This document shows, one piece after another, positions 28,869-38,900 of a stretch of 64,000 nt of DNA. The position numbers were made by a program, and so were the translations under genes. This DNA is from Cryobacterium arcticum (GTDB lineage: Bacteria > Actinomycetota > Actinomycetes > Actinomycetales > Microbacteriaceae): positions 2,170,001 to 2,234,000 of the forward strand of contig NZ_CP016282.1 in assembly GCF_001679725.1 (NCBI RefSeq), in the 5' to 3' direction. Every line of letters begins with the position of its first letter. Position 1 is the first letter of the stretch. The notes beneath the pieces were generated by a model. It was not told where the DNA came from and made no database searches. It saw only the letters and a list, made by a program, of their open reading frames with translations.

Positions 28869-29898
28869 AGTTCAGCAACAATCCGGCGGCGGCGCTCATC
28901 AGGGCCACCAGGGCCGTGATCTGCACGAGGGTGCGGGTGGTGAAGGTGGTGCGCATCAGGGCGAGCATCTTGACGTCGATCATGGCTCCGAAGGTGAGGA
29001 AGGAGGCGATGCCGCCCGGCATGAAGGTGCTGCCGAACGACAGCACGAAGAAGGCGTCCACGTTGGAGCAGACCGCCACGATGAAGGCGAGCCCCATCAT
29101 GGCCAGCACCGACCAGACGGGGTTGCTGCCCAGGGCCAGCAGCACCGACCGGGGCACGAAGACCTGGGTGAGCGCGGCGATCAGCGAGCCGACGAACAGG
29201 GCGGGCATGATCACGGCGGTCTCCCGGGTGAACAGGTCGACCGACTTCTCGAAGCGCCCCTGGCGGGGGCCCGCGCCGTGGCCGTGGCCGTCGTGCTCGT
29301 CGTGACCGGCATCCGGTCGGGCACACGAGGCTGCGAACGTGCGGGTGAGCAGGCTGTCAGGATCGGGGTGGCGGCTGTAGAGCCAGCCGATCACGTTGGC
29401 GATCACGAAACCCGCCACGATACGGGTGATCAGGATCCCGTCGCTGAACCCGAAGGCCTGGTGGGTGGTGATGATCGTGATCGGGTTGAGGATAGGCGCG
29501 GCGAGCAGGAACGTGATCGACTCAGGCACCGTGAAGCCCCCGACCATGAATCCGCGGGCGAGTGGCACGTTTCCGCACTCACAAACCGGGAAGAACATGC
29601 CCAGGAGCGAGATGCAGGCGCGGCGGAGCAGCGGCTGGCGCGGCAGGAACCGGGTGATGAAGCCGTGCGGCAGCCACACCTGCACGACTGTCGACAGCAG
29701 GATGCCGAGGAAGACGAACGGCGCGGATTCGATGATGACGCTCAGCGCCAGAGTGACGGTGTCCTGCGCGCGGTCCGGGAGTCCCCAGCCCTCGAAGGCC
29801 GGACTCACGGCACGGACGGTGAACGCCAGTGCGACCAGGATGACACCGACGATGAGGCCGGTGGGCACACGCGACACGGCCCCCCGATCGCTGTGCAT
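28858..29898 (-). CDS. DUF318/UPF0718 permease
   Basis: 346 residues with about eight membrane segments in two repeats. Each half carries a conserved polar motif: SAPFVFLGILLSTVVQVWLP and the Cys-containing FFPVCECGNVPLARGF in the first, LAFIVAVCSNVDAFFVLSFG in the second. A His/Asp-rich cytoplasmic loop (DAGHDEHDGHGHGAG, about 205-219) lies between. Family members (UPF0718, ArsP-related) export small or metalloid compounds in some species; the substrate here is not known. It starts the three-gene operon, and its stop overlaps the next start by 11 bases. Confidence 0.9.
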   Translation of the reverse strand: MHSDRGAVSRVPTGLIVGVILVALAFTVRAVSPAFEGWGLPDRAQDTVTLALSVIIESAPFVFLGILLSTVVQVWLPHGFITRFLPRQPLLRRACISLLGMFFPVCECGNVPLARGFMVGGFTVPESITFLLAAPILNPITIITTHQAFGFSDGILITRIVAGFVIANVIGWLYSRHPDPDSLLTRTFAASCARPDAGHDEHDGHGHGAGPRQGRFEKSVDLFTRETAVIMPALFVGSLIAALTQVFVPRSVLLALGSNPVWSVLAMMGLAFIVAVCSNVDAFFVLSFGSTFMPGGIASFLTFGAMIDVKMLALMRTTFTTRTLVQITALVALMSAAAGLLLNYVA

Positions 29899-30022
29899 GG
29901 GTCGAGCTTACCGTGCCGAAAACCCCGGACGGCCGAGCTCCGGAACCGTCGGCGCCGACCCCAGAGACACCGATAGCGGCGCCGCCCGCGAGGGTGGCGC
30001 CGCTAGGGCGTGTGTGCCGCTG

Positions 30023-32764
30023 CTACTTCTGGTCGGTCGTGGGCACCACGATGGGCTGCACCGAGGTCGTCGAGCCGCCGGCCGTCGTGACGCGCCGGCT
30101 GCGCGAGCGGCCCTGACCGGGCTGCTTGGGCTCGGGCAGTGAGTCCAGCACCGAATCGAGCAGCTGATCGGTGACCTGCTTGCTGACCGGACGACGACTG
30201 CGCGGTGACTTCTTCACCGGGATGTCGAGGATCGCTACGCCCTCGGACCCGTCAACAGCGGCGGGCTGCTGGGCCTCGACACCGGTGTGCTCCCCTGTGG
30301 CCAGGTCCTCGGCGGGTTGCCCCGTCGAGGCCTCGGTCGCTGGGGTGCGGGCGCCGGAGCGGTTGTTGTCCGTGCGGCTGCCCGAACGGCCACCCGACCG
30401 GTTCCGGGACGCGCCGCGCGAGGCAGGAGCGCCGTCAGTGGCCGGCTCGGCGGCGATGTCCACGGCTGCGGACTCCCCCGACGGTGCGTTGTCGATGCCG
30501 GGTTCGGCGACCGGCGTCGCACTGCCGGTCTGAGCTGTGCCGGTCTCAGCGCTGCCGGCCTGAGCGCTGCCGGCCTGAGCTGTGCTCGTTGCCGGGGTGC
30601 CGGCCGGCTCGGTGGCGGCGGGCTCGTTGGCGGCGGGCAGGACCGCAGCCGTCGCATCCGTCTCGTTCGGCGCGATCACGGGGATGGACCCCGTGAGCGA
30701 GCGGGAGATGGTGCGCGCGGCGATCAGCGCGAGGGCGTGCTTGGCGTCCTCGGTGATGCCGTGAGTGCCGTGGCCGGCCTTGGCGGCGTCGGTGTGGGCA
30801 GCCGGCGGGGTGTGGCCGCCGCGCTGACCGGAGTTGCCGCCGTCCTGGTGGGACGATCCGTTGCCGTTGCCGTTGCCGGTGGACTTGCTGCGCGGGCGTC
30901 GCTCCTGGGCCGGCTGCGCGGTCTGGCGGTGTTTGACGACGGGGTCGTGGTGGATGACGATTCCGCGGCCGGCGCAGGTCTCGCAGTTCTCGCTGAACGA
31001 CTCCAGCAGGCCGAGGCCGAGCTTCTTACGGGTCATCTGCACGAGACCGAGCGAGGTGACCTCGGCCACCTGGTGCTTGGTGCGGTCCCGGCTCAGGCAT
31101 TCGACCAGGCGGCGGAGCACCAGGTCACGGTTGGACTCGAGCACCATGTCGATGAAGTCGACGACGATGATGCCGCCGATGTCCCGCAGGCGCAGCTGGC
31201 GGACGATCTCGTCCGCGGCTTCGAGGTTGTTCTTGGTGACGGTCTCTTCGAGGTTGCCGCCTGAGCCGACGAACTTGCCGGTGTTGACGTCGACCACGGT
31301 CATGGCCTCGGTGCGGTCGATCACGAGCGAACCGCCGGAGGGCAGCCAGACCTTGCGGTCCAGCGCCTTCTCGATCTGCTCGGAGATGCGGTATTCGTCG
31401 AACGCGTCGCGCTCGCCCTCGTAGCGCTGCACGCGCTCGACGAGGTCGGGGGCTACCTGGCGCAGGTAGGACTCGATGACTTCCTGCGCGTCGTCGCCTG
31501 AGATGACCATCTTGTGGAAATCCTCGTTGAAGACGTCGCGAACGATCTTGATGAGCAGGTCGGGTTCGCTGTGCAGCAGGGCCGGACCCGACACAGTGTC
31601 GACCTGCTTGGCGATGGACGCCCACTGGGCGGTCAGCCGGTTCACGTCGAGGGTGAGCTGCTCGTCGGTCGCGCCCTCGGCCGCGGTGCGCACGATGACG
31701 CCCACGTTGTCGGGCAGGACCTCTTTAAGGATCTTCTTGAGCCGGGCACGTTCGGTGTCGGGCAGCTTGCGGCTGATGCCGTTCATCGAGCCGTTGGGCA
31801 CGTAGACGAGGTAGCGGCCGGGCAGGGAGACCTGGCTGGTCAGCCGGGCACCCTTGTGTCCGACGGGGTCCTTGGTGACCTGCACGAGGACCTTGTCGCC
31901 GGGCTTGAGGGCAAGTTCGATGCGGCGGGTCTGGGTGCCACCGGGCGAGTTCACCGCGGCGGCGTCCCAGTCGACCTCACCGGAGTACAGCACGGCGTTG
32001 CGTCCGCGGCCGATATCGACGAATGCGGCTTCCATGCTGGGCAGCACGTTCTGCACCCGGCCGAGGTAGACGTTGCCGATGAGCGACGCATCCTGGTTCT
32101 TGGCCACGTAGTGCTCGACCAGCACGCCGTCTTCGAGCACGCCGATCTGGATCTTGTTGTGCTTGGCACGCACGACCATGGCACGGTCGACGGACTCGCG
32201 GCGGGCGAGGAACTCGGCCTCGGTGATGACCGGGCGTCGACGTCCGGCGTCGCGGCCGTCACGGCGGCGCTGCTTCTTCGCCTCGAGGCGGGTGGAGCCC
32301 TTGATGCGCTGCGGCTCGGTGATGAGTTCGGGTTCGCGCGGGGTGCGCACCCGCACAACGGTGTTGGCCGGGTCGTCGCTGCGACCCTCCTCGCCGGTGC
32401 GTCGGCGGGCACGACGGCGCACCGTTGAGCTCTCGTCGGCGTCGTCATCCTCGTCGTCGAGCTGGCGACCGCCGGACCGGACCGGGGCGGGCAGGATCGC
32501 CGGCGCCTGGAAGATCAGCGATGTCGTGGGACGGCGAACCACCTCGACGGTTTCGTCGAACGGGGTGGGCAGGGCGGGGAAAGCGACCGGCTGGTCCACG
32601 GGCTCGTCGACCGTGACGGGCGTTGCAACGGGCTCCGGCAGGCTCGGAGCCTGCGGGGGAACCTGCTCGACCGGAGTCTGCTGAGCCGGTGCCGCCTTCC
32701 TGGTGGTTTTGCGAGTGCCGAATAGGCCCTTGCGCTTCTTGTTTTCGTTGTCTTCCACCATCAC
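30023..32764 (-). CDS. rne: ribonuclease E/G family endoribonuclease
   Basis: 913 residues from GTG 32764 (AAGGAG eight bases upstream; ATG 32761 is the next codon). The catalytic core (about residues 195-610) has the S1 domain (GNVYLGRVQNVLPSMEAAFV, DIGRGRNAVLYSGEV), the RNase H-like and DNase-like parts with the metal-binding Asp pair in GGIIVVDFIDM, and the Zn-link CETCAGRG. It is flanked by a disordered, charged N-terminal extension of about 190 residues and an Ala/Thr/Gly-rich C-terminal tail of about 280 that includes 15-bp-repeat sequence, as in other actinobacterial RNase E. A hairpin-rich leader precedes it. Confidence 0.95.
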   Translation of the reverse strand: MMVEDNENKKRKGLFGTRKTTRKAAPAQQTPVEQVPPQAPSLPEPVATPVTVDEPVDQPVAFPALPTPFDETVEVVRRPTTSLIFQAPAILPAPVRSGGRQLDDEDDDADESSTVRRRARRRTGEEGRSDDPANTVVRVRTPREPELITEPQRIKGSTRLEAKKQRRRDGRDAGRRRPVITEAEFLARRESVDRAMVVRAKHNKIQIGVLEDGVLVEHYVAKNQDASLIGNVYLGRVQNVLPSMEAAFVDIGRGRNAVLYSGEVDWDAAAVNSPGGTQTRRIELALKPGDKVLVQVTKDPVGHKGARLTSQVSLPGRYLVYVPNGSMNGISRKLPDTERARLKKILKEVLPDNVGVIVRTAAEGATDEQLTLDVNRLTAQWASIAKQVDTVSGPALLHSEPDLLIKIVRDVFNEDFHKMVISGDDAQEVIESYLRQVAPDLVERVQRYEGERDAFDEYRISEQIEKALDRKVWLPSGGSLVIDRTEAMTVVDVNTGKFVGSGGNLEETVTKNNLEAADEIVRQLRLRDIGGIIVVDFIDMVLESNRDLVLRRLVECLSRDRTKHQVAEVTSLGLVQMTRKKLGLGLLESFSENCETCAGRGIVIHHDPVVKHRQTAQPAQERRPRSKSTGNGNGNGSSHQDGGNSGQRGGHTPPAAHTDAAKAGHGTHGITEDAKHALALIAARTISRSLTGSIPVIAPNETDATAAVLPAANEPAATEPAGTPATSTAQAGSAQAGSAETGTAQTGSATPVAEPGIDNAPSGESAAVDIAAEPATDGAPASRGASRNRSGGRSGSRTDNNRSGARTPATEASTGQPAEDLATGEHTGVEAQQPAAVDGSEGVAILDIPVKKSPRSRRPVSKQVTDQLLDSVLDSLPEPKQPGQGRSRSRRVTTAGGSTTSVQPIVVPTTDQK
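30520..30579. repeat. 15-bp in-frame tandem repeat in the rne C-terminal tail
   Basis: Four units of 15 bp, two of them identical (CGCTGCCGGCCTGAG, 30550-30579), encode an Ala-Gln/Glu-Ala-Thr/Gly-Ser pattern in the disordered tail of RNase E. The GCTGCCGG core matches the arrays at 9706 and 52976. Confidence 0.85.
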
Positions 32765-32859
32765 TGGTGCGCTCCTTGACCGGTGTGGGCGACCGCGCCA
32801 CCCATCCGGTTACTCTCTCGTGCGACGTTCCCGCTTACGCGACAACCCCGCGAATCCTA

Positions 32860-32977
32860 TTGCGTTGACGCAACCGGCCCGTGGCTCTGGTTGCTAATAC
32901 CTTTGGTCTACGACCAATGAATCTGGGCGAGTGTCGCCCATTAAGCCTTTTGGCATCGGTTTGAGCGCGGCTCAAAC
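32860..32977 (-). promoter_or_regulatory. hairpin-rich 5' leader of rne
   Basis: Between rne (start 32764) and the divergent VKOR gene, four compact inverted repeats occur within 118 bases: TTGCG/CGCAA (32860-32873), TTGGTC/GACCAA (32903-32917, loop 3), TGGGCGA/TCGCCCA (32924-32940, loop 3) and GTTTGAG/CTCAAAC (32959-32977, loop 5). CAACC at 32871-32875 can also pair with GGTTG at 32889-32893, excluding the first hairpin. Autoregulation through the 5' UTR is known for E. coli rne; here it is inference. Confidence 0.6.
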
Positions 32978-32987
32978 GACTGTTTCG

Positions 32988-32993
32988 ATTATC
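32988..32993 (-). promoter_or_regulatory. candidate extended -10 box of rne
   Basis: On the minus strand TGC-GATAAT reads as an extended -10 (TGn plus 5 of 6 matches to TATAAT). No good -35 is visible at 17 bases. Transcription from here would begin near 32981, so the RNA would start almost directly with the GTTTGAG/CTCAAAC hairpin and carry a leader of about 217 nt. Confidence 0.4.
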
Positions 32994-33040
32994 GCACGCA
33001 TTCCCAGAGACTCGCGCGCGACACATGACATAATCCGAAT

Positions 33041-33640
33041 GTGCACCTGACCTCGTCGAAAAAGCCTCCCGTCGGCCTCGCCGTCTTCCTCATCGTGGCG
33101 GGGGCGATCGGTTTCGCCGCGGCCTTTGCGCTCACGCTGGACAAGTTCACGATGCTCGAGGATCCGACGGCCCAACTGTCGTGCAACTTCAGTGTTCTGG
33201 TGGGCTGCAGCACCAACCTCGGCTCCTGGCAGGGCGCTCTCTTCGGGTTCCCGAACCCGCTGATCGGGGTGGCGGCGTGGAGCGTCGTGATCACGATCGG
33301 AGCCGCCATCCTGTCCGGTGCCCGGTTCGCGCGGTGGTTCTGGCTGGGCCTGAACGTCGGCGTGACCGGCGCGCTGGCCTTTGTGATCTGGCTGATGGGC
33401 CAGAGCTTCTTCGTGCTCGATGTGCTGTGCCCATGGTGCATGGTCACCTGGGTGGTGACGATCCCGGTGTTCCTGGCCGTGACCCTGTACAACCTCAAGA
33501 CCGGCATCATCCCCGGTTCGGCACGGGTGCGCCGCCTCGCGGCGGTCGCCTACTCCTGGATCTTCGTGATCACGATCGCCTGCTACCTGGTCGCCGCGAC
33601 GGTCGCCCAGCTGCAGATGGACTTCCTGCACCGTCTCTAA
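33041..33640 (+). CDS. vitamin K epoxide reductase (VKOR) family protein
   Basis: 199 residues from GTG 33041, with four membrane segments (about 11-33, 75-93, 99-120, 135-153) and a fifth near 170-190. The redox active CxxC is CPWC (Cys130-Cys133) in LDVLCPWCMVTW, and the loop pair Cys48/Cys56 lies in SCNFSVLVGCS. Bacterial VKOR re-oxidises periplasmic or extracytoplasmic DsbA-like thiol oxidases using quinone. No DsbA-like partner is encoded in this window. Its 3' end is followed by a strong bidirectional terminator shared with ndk. Confidence 0.94.
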   Translation: MHLTSSKKPPVGLAVFLIVAGAIGFAAAFALTLDKFTMLEDPTAQLSCNFSVLVGCSTNLGSWQGALFGFPNPLIGVAAWSVVITIGAAILSGARFARWFWLGLNVGVTGALAFVIWLMGQSFFVLDVLCPWCMVTWVVTIPVFLAVTLYNLKTGIIPGSARVRRLAAVAYSWIFVITIACYLVAATVAQLQMDFLHRL

Positions 33641-33655
33641 ACGCTCGCGGACCGA

Positions 33656-33692
33656 GAAAAGCCCCGAAAACATGACGTTTTCGGGGCTTTTC
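33656..33692. terminator. bidirectional terminator between VKOR and ndk
   Basis: A perfect 16-bp inverted repeat (GAAAAGCCCCGAAAAC and its complement) with a 5-base ATGAC loop. The outer A4/T4 blocks give a T-run on each strand, serving both convergent genes. Confidence 0.93.
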
Positions 33693-33740
33693 GCCAGCTC
33701 GCGCCGCTCGCGGGAGGGACGGCGCGGGTAGTCGGGTCGT

Positions 33741-34160
33741 TTAGGCGAACCAGAGCGCCAGTTCGCGGGCGGCCGACTCGGGCGAGTCGGAGCCGTGAAC
33801 CAGGTTCTGCTGAACCTTCAGGCCCCAGTCGCGGCCGAGGTCACCGCGGATGGTTCCGGGAGCGGCCGTGGTGGGGTCGGTGGTGCCGGCCAGGGCACGG
33901 AAGCCCTCGATCACACGGTCACCGGCAATACGCAGGGCGAGGATCGACCCGCTCTCCATGAATTCGACGAGCGGCTCGAAGAACGGCTTGCCGGCGTGCT
34001 CGGCGTAGTGCTCGGCCAGGAGCGTGCGCTCGGCCTGGACGAGCTTGATGTCGACGAGGGAGTACCCCTTTGCCTCGATGCGGCGGAGGATCTCGCCGGA
34101 GAGGTTGCGGGCCACGCCGTCGGGCTTGACCAATACGAGTGTTTCCTGGACCTGGGTCAT
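33741..34160 (-). CDS. ndk: nucleoside diphosphate kinase
   Basis: Transfers the terminal phosphate between nucleoside triphosphates and diphosphates (EC 2.7.4.6). 139 residues from ATG 34160, with AAGGAG seven bases before. LVLVKPDGVARNLSGEILRR near the N-terminus, and the phospho-histidine motif NLVHGSDSPESAARE (His122) are diagnostic. It is 65 bases downstream of the DUF4233 gene on the same strand, so it may share the ileS-folC transcript. Confidence 0.98.
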   Translation of the reverse strand: MTQVQETLVLVKPDGVARNLSGEILRRIEAKGYSLVDIKLVQAERTLLAEHYAEHAGKPFFEPLVEFMESGSILALRIAGDRVIEGFRALAGTTDPTTAAPGTIRGDLGRDWGLKVQQNLVHGSDSPESAARELALWFA

Positions 34161-34225
34161 GTGTTCTCCTTGTGCTGTCGGTCTGTGCTGGTCGAGTTGG
34201 CTGTGATGTGGATGGGTGCGCCTGG

Positions 34226-34573
34226 TCAGGCGGCGTTGTTCTGTCTGTCGATCCGCGAACCGCTGATCATGCAGTAGGTCCACATGCCGGCGAACAACGC
34301 CCCCACCACGAACATGGCGGGGTTGAGGAATCCGGTGGCGACGATGACGACCTGGATGGCCCATCCGACCGCATAGGCCCAGGTGAACCGTAGCAAGCCG
34401 AGCGTGGCCACCATGATCAGGCAGAGCAGCGCTCCCCCGCCCAGGGTGACCCAGGGCGGCAGGTCGCTGAGGCCGAAGATCACCAGGGTGGCCAGGAACA
34501 CGACGATGAGCTCGAAGCCGAGCACGATCGAGGCGAGCGACCGGCGCACCGAGGAGGCGCGGGCGGCGCTCAC
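34226..34573 (-). CDS. DUF4233 membrane protein
   Basis: 115 residues from GTG 34573, which overlaps the folC stop by 4 bases. Three or four membrane segments are visible (about 13-37, 40-59, 64-88 and 90-105). The pattern SLASIVLGFELIVVFLATLV with the late FLNPAMFVVGALFAGMWTYC is typical for DUF4233, which in actinobacteria is found directly after folC. Function unknown; constant coupling to folC suggests a link to folate metabolism but this is inference. Confidence 0.88.
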   Translation of the reverse strand: MSAARASSVRRSLASIVLGFELIVVFLATLVIFGLSDLPPWVTLGGGALLCLIMVATLGLLRFTWAYAVGWAIQVVIVATGFLNPAMFVVGALFAGMWTYCMISGSRIDRQNNAA

Positions 34574-35940
34574 GGTGTCATCCAGTCCCCGGAGTCGGCC
34601 AGAGCCACGGCGTCGCCGACCAGGGTGATCGATCCGGCCACGAGCACCGCGCGCTTGGGTTCGTCCTGGGCCCAGCCGCGCGCCGCGTCGAGCGCCTGAG
34701 CGAGATCGCCGTAGCGGAAGGTGGCGGAGGATCCGGCGATCTCGTCGACGAGGTCGGCCAGGTCGTCGACCGGGATGGCCCGTTCGGAGTGGGACTGGGT
34801 GACGTGGAACCGGGTCGCGACGGGGCGCAGGGCCTCGATGATGCCGGCGGCGTCCTTGTCCTCGAGGATGCCCACCACAACGGTGATCTCGTCGAAGTCG
34901 AAGTAGCTCTGCAACGCTGCGGTAAGCGCCAGTGCCCCGTGCGGGTTGTGCGCGGCGTCCACGAGCACGGTCGGCTCGATGCCGACCAGCTGCAGGCGGC
35001 CGGGCGAGGTCGCTGTGGCGAGGCCTTCCACGAGGATGTCCTCGACGAGGGCCTGGCTGCCCGCACCCAGGAATGACTCGACAGCGGCGATGGCCACGGC
35101 GGCATTCTGCGCCTGGTGGGTGCCGTAGAGCGGCAGGAACAGCTCCGAGTAGGTGCCGGCGATGCCGCGCACCGAGATGAGCTGCCCGCCGACGGCGACA
35201 TGGCTGGCGAGGAGGGCGAAGTCGGCGCCCTCGCCCACCAAAGTGGACTCGGTCAGCTCGGCGGCCCGGGACAGTTCGGCGAGTACCTCCGGTGTCTGGG
35301 CGGCGGTGACCACGGCCGCGGCGGGCTTGATGATGCCCGACTTCGTGCGCGCGATCTCGGTGACGGTGCTGCCCAGCCGCTTGGTGTGGTCGAGGGCGAT
35401 CGGGGTGAAGACCGCGACCTGGCCGTCGGCCACGTTCGTGGAGTCCCATTCGCCGCCCATGCCCACCTCGAGCACGACGACGTCCACGGGGGCGTCGGCG
35501 AAGCAGGCGAACGCCAGGACGGTGAGGGCCTCGAAGAAGGTCAGCGGCACCTCTCCGGCGGTCTCGAGCTCGGCATCGACCATCGTGAGATAGGGCTGGA
35601 TGTCGGCCCAGTTCGCGGCGAGGGCCTCGTCGCTGATGGGGGCACCGTCGATCACGATGCGCTCGTTGAGCCGCACGAGGTGCGGGCTCACCAGCAGCCC
35701 GGTGCGCAGACCGTAGGCGCGCAGGATGCTCTCGATGATGCGGCTCGTGCTCGTCTTCCCGTTGGTGCCGGTGACGTGGATGATCGGGTAGGAGCTCTGC
35801 GGGTCGCCGAGCAGCTCGACCGCGCGCCGGGTGGCCTGCAGGCGCGGCTGCGGGGCGCTCTCGCCCACCCGGTCGAGGAGGGCGGCGAAGACGGCGTCGC
35901 CGGCGTCACGGAATTCGTCGGGGAAGTAATCGTCAGACAT
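34570..35940 (-). CDS. folC: folylpolyglutamate synthase / dihydrofolate synthase
   Basis: Adds glutamate to dihydropteroate and to reduced folates (EC 6.3.2.12/6.3.2.17). 456 residues. Mur-ligase fold with P-loop [13 protein letters not shown] (about 55-67), [47 protein letters not shown] (with the Lys typical of the family) and [13 protein letters not shown]. The ATG lies 8 bases inside the ileS 3' end, and its own stop overlaps the DUF4233 start, so ileS, folC and DUF4233 form a tightly coupled operon. Confidence 0.97.
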   Translation of the reverse strand: MSDDYFPDEFRDAGDAVFAALLDRVGESAPQPRLQATRRAVELLGDPQSSYPIIHVTGTNGKTSTSRIIESILRAYGLRTGLLVSPHLVRLNERIVIDGAPISDEALAANWADIQPYLTMVDAELETAGEVPLTFFEALTVLAFACFADAPVDVVVLEVGMGGEWDSTNVADGQVAVFTPIALDHTKRLGSTVTEIARTKSGIIKPAAAVVTAAQTPEVLAELSRAAELTESTLVGEGADFALLASHVAVGGQLISVRGIAGTYSELFLPLYGTHQAQNAAVAIAAVESFLGAGSQALVEDILVEGLATATSPGRLQLVGIEPTVLVDAAHNPHGALALTAALQSYFDFDEITVVVGILEDKDAAGIIEALRPVATRFHVTQSHSERAIPVDDLADLVDEIAGSSATFRYGDLAQALDAARGWAQDEPKRAVLVAGSITLVGDAVALADSGDWMTP

Positions 35941-38900
35941 TGATGGTTCCTTTATCGCGGGCGACGGCCACGATGACCGGTCCTCGGTTCGCGTAGTGGT
36001 CGGCCTCGAAGCGCACGTAGTGCTCCACGGCGGAGCCGGTGAGGCCCGGCAGCCATTCGGACGGGGTTCCGCTGCTCAGCACGTCGGCGGCGACGCTGGT
36101 TGTCGAGTGGGTACCGAAACGGATGGCCAGGGTCTCGCCGGCCACGTCGACGCCAGAGGCCAGGCCGAAGGTGGCCGCATCCGCGTCGTCGAAGAAGACC
36201 AGGTCGAGGCGGATCCGGTCGCTGACCTCGAAGCCGGCGGACTTGCGGGTGTCCTGCACGGCCCGGATGAGGTCGCGGGCCAGGCCCTCGGCCTCCAGCT
36301 CAGGTGTGGTGGTGGTCTCCAGCAGCACGAAGCCACCGCCGGTGAGCAGGGCGAGGGCGGCGTTGTGCAGCACCGACTCGGCGTCGGCCGAGGTGGAGGC
36401 CGCCTGCAACTCCAGGTCGTACTCCCCCGCCTCCAGGGCGATACCGCCGGCCGTGACCACACCGTCAGTCTCGGACCAGTCTCCGCTGCGGGCGGCCTTG
36501 ATGACCTGCTGCACCTGCTTGCCGAGCCGCGGGCCGGCGGCCCGGGCGTTGACGGTGAGCTTGGAGGTGATGCCGTAGCTTTCGGCGCTGTCGGCCTCCT
36601 GCTCGACGAGGGTGACCGCCTTGACGTTCAACTCGTCGCGCAGGATGCCCTCGAACCCGGCCAGGGCGCTCGTGTCGGTGGTGACCACGGTGAGGTTGGC
36701 CAGCGGAAGGCGGACCCTCAGGCCGGCCTTCTTGCGCAGCGACAGCACGGTGGAGCTGATCAGGCGAACCTGGTCCATGGCCGTGACCAGTCCGGGGTCG
36801 GCGGGGAAGACCGTGGCGTCGGGCCAGTCGGTGAGGTGCACACTGCGGCCGCCGGTCAGGCCCTGCCAGATGCGCTCGGTGACCAGCGGGAGCAGCGGCG
36901 CCACCACCCGGGTGACGGTCTCGAGCACGGTGTACAGGGTGTCGAAGGCTTCCGACCCGGAGCCGTCGGCGGCGACGCCGCCCCAGAACCTGTCGCGGGA
37001 GCGCCGCACGTACCAGTTGGTGAGAACGTCGGCGAAGTCGCGCAGGCGCGAGGCGGCCAGTGTGCTGTCGAGCCGTTCGAGGTCGCCGGTGACGTCCTCG
37101 ATGAGGTCGCGGGTTTTGGCGAGCAGGTAGCGGTCGAGTACATCGGTGGAGTCGGTGCGCCAGGTGGCGGTGTAGCCGGAGGCGTTGGCGTAGAGCGAGA
37201 AGAAGTACCAGGTGCTCCAGAGCGGCAGCAGCATCTGGCGGGTGCCTTCGCGGATGCCCTCCTCGGTGACGATGAGGTTGCCGCCACGGAGCACGGGCGA
37301 GCTCATCAGGAACCAGCGCATGGCGTCGGAGCCGTCGCGGTCGAAGACCTCGTTGACGTTGGGGTAGTTGCGCAGCGACTTGCTCATCTTCTGGCCGTCG
37401 TTGCCGAGCACGATGCCGTGGCTGACGACGTTCTTGAAGGCGGGCCGGTCGAACAGCGCGGTGGAGAGCACGTGCAGGAGGTAGAACCAGCCGCGGGTCT
37501 GCCCGATGTACTCGACGATGAAGTCGGCCGGGTTGTGCGACTCGAACCATTCGCGGTTCTCGAACGGGTAGTGCACCTGGGCGAACGGCATCGATCCGGA
37601 GTCGAACCAGACGTCGAGGACATCCTCGATGCGCCGCATGGTGGACTGCCCGGTGGGGTCGTCGGGGTTGGGCCGGGTGAGTTCGTCGATGTAGGGGCGG
37701 TGCAGGTCGGTGGGGCGCACGCCGAAGTCGGCCTCGAGTTCGTCGAGCGAACCGTAGACGTCGATGCGCGGGTAGGCCGGGTTGTCGCTCTTCCAGACCG
37801 GGATGGGCGAGCCCCAGTAACGGTTGCGGCTGATCGACCAGTCGCGGGCGTTGCCGATCCACTTGCCGAACTGGCCGTCCTTGACGTTCTCCGGAACCCA
37901 GTTCACCTCCTGGTTGAGGTCGACCATACGGTCGCGGAAGTCGGTGACGCGCACGAACCAGCTCGATACGGCCTTGTAGATCAGCGGGTTGCGGCAGCGC
38001 CAGCAGTGCGGGTAGGAGTGCTCGTAGCTGGCCTGGCGGAGCAGCCGGCCCTGCGACTTGATCAGCTGGGTGAGCGGCTTGTTGGCGTCGCTCCAGAGCT
38101 GCCCGGCGACCTCGGTCACCTCGGGCAGGAACTTGCCGCCGTCGTCGAGGGACAGGATCACCGGGATGCCGTAGGCCTGGCAGACCGTCTGGTCTTCCTC
38201 GCCGTAGGCGGGCGCCTGGTGCACGATGCCGGTGCCGTCGCTGGTGGTGACGTAGTCCGCGACGACGAAACGCCAAGCGTTCTGGGTGCCCCACTCGCTC
38301 TCGTCGGCGTAGTAGTCGAAGAGGCGGTCGTAGGAGACGCCTTCGAGCTCGCGTCCGGTGATGGTGCGGCTAATGGAGGCCGTCGCGTCGGCGGCGCTCT
38401 CGTAGCCGAGGTCCTTGGCGTAGCTGCCGACGAGGTCGATGGCCAGCAGGTACTCGCCGCCAAGAACCTCGGTGCCGGACACGGCGCCGGCCTGTTCACG
38501 CAACACCTCGGCATCCGGGGTGCCGTTGGGGCCGGCGGGGACGACGGCGTAGACGATGTCCGGCCCAACGGCCAGCGCGAGGTTTGTCGGCAGGGTCCAC
38601 GGGGTCGTGGTCCAGGCCAGGGCGCGCACGGCGGTGAGGCCGAGGGTCTCGGCCTTGGCGCCCACGAGCGGGAAGGTGACCGTGACGGTCTGGTCCTGGC
38701 GCATCTTGTAGACGTCGTCGTCCATGCGCAGCTCGTGGTTGGACAGCGGGGTCTGGTCGCGCCAGCAGTACGGCAGCACCCGGTAGCCCTCGTAGGCCAG
38801 TCCCTTGGTGTGCAGTTCCTTGAACGCCCAGATCACCGATTCCATGAACGTGATGTCGAGGGTCTTGTAGTCGTTCTCGAAGTCGACCCAACGGGCCTGG

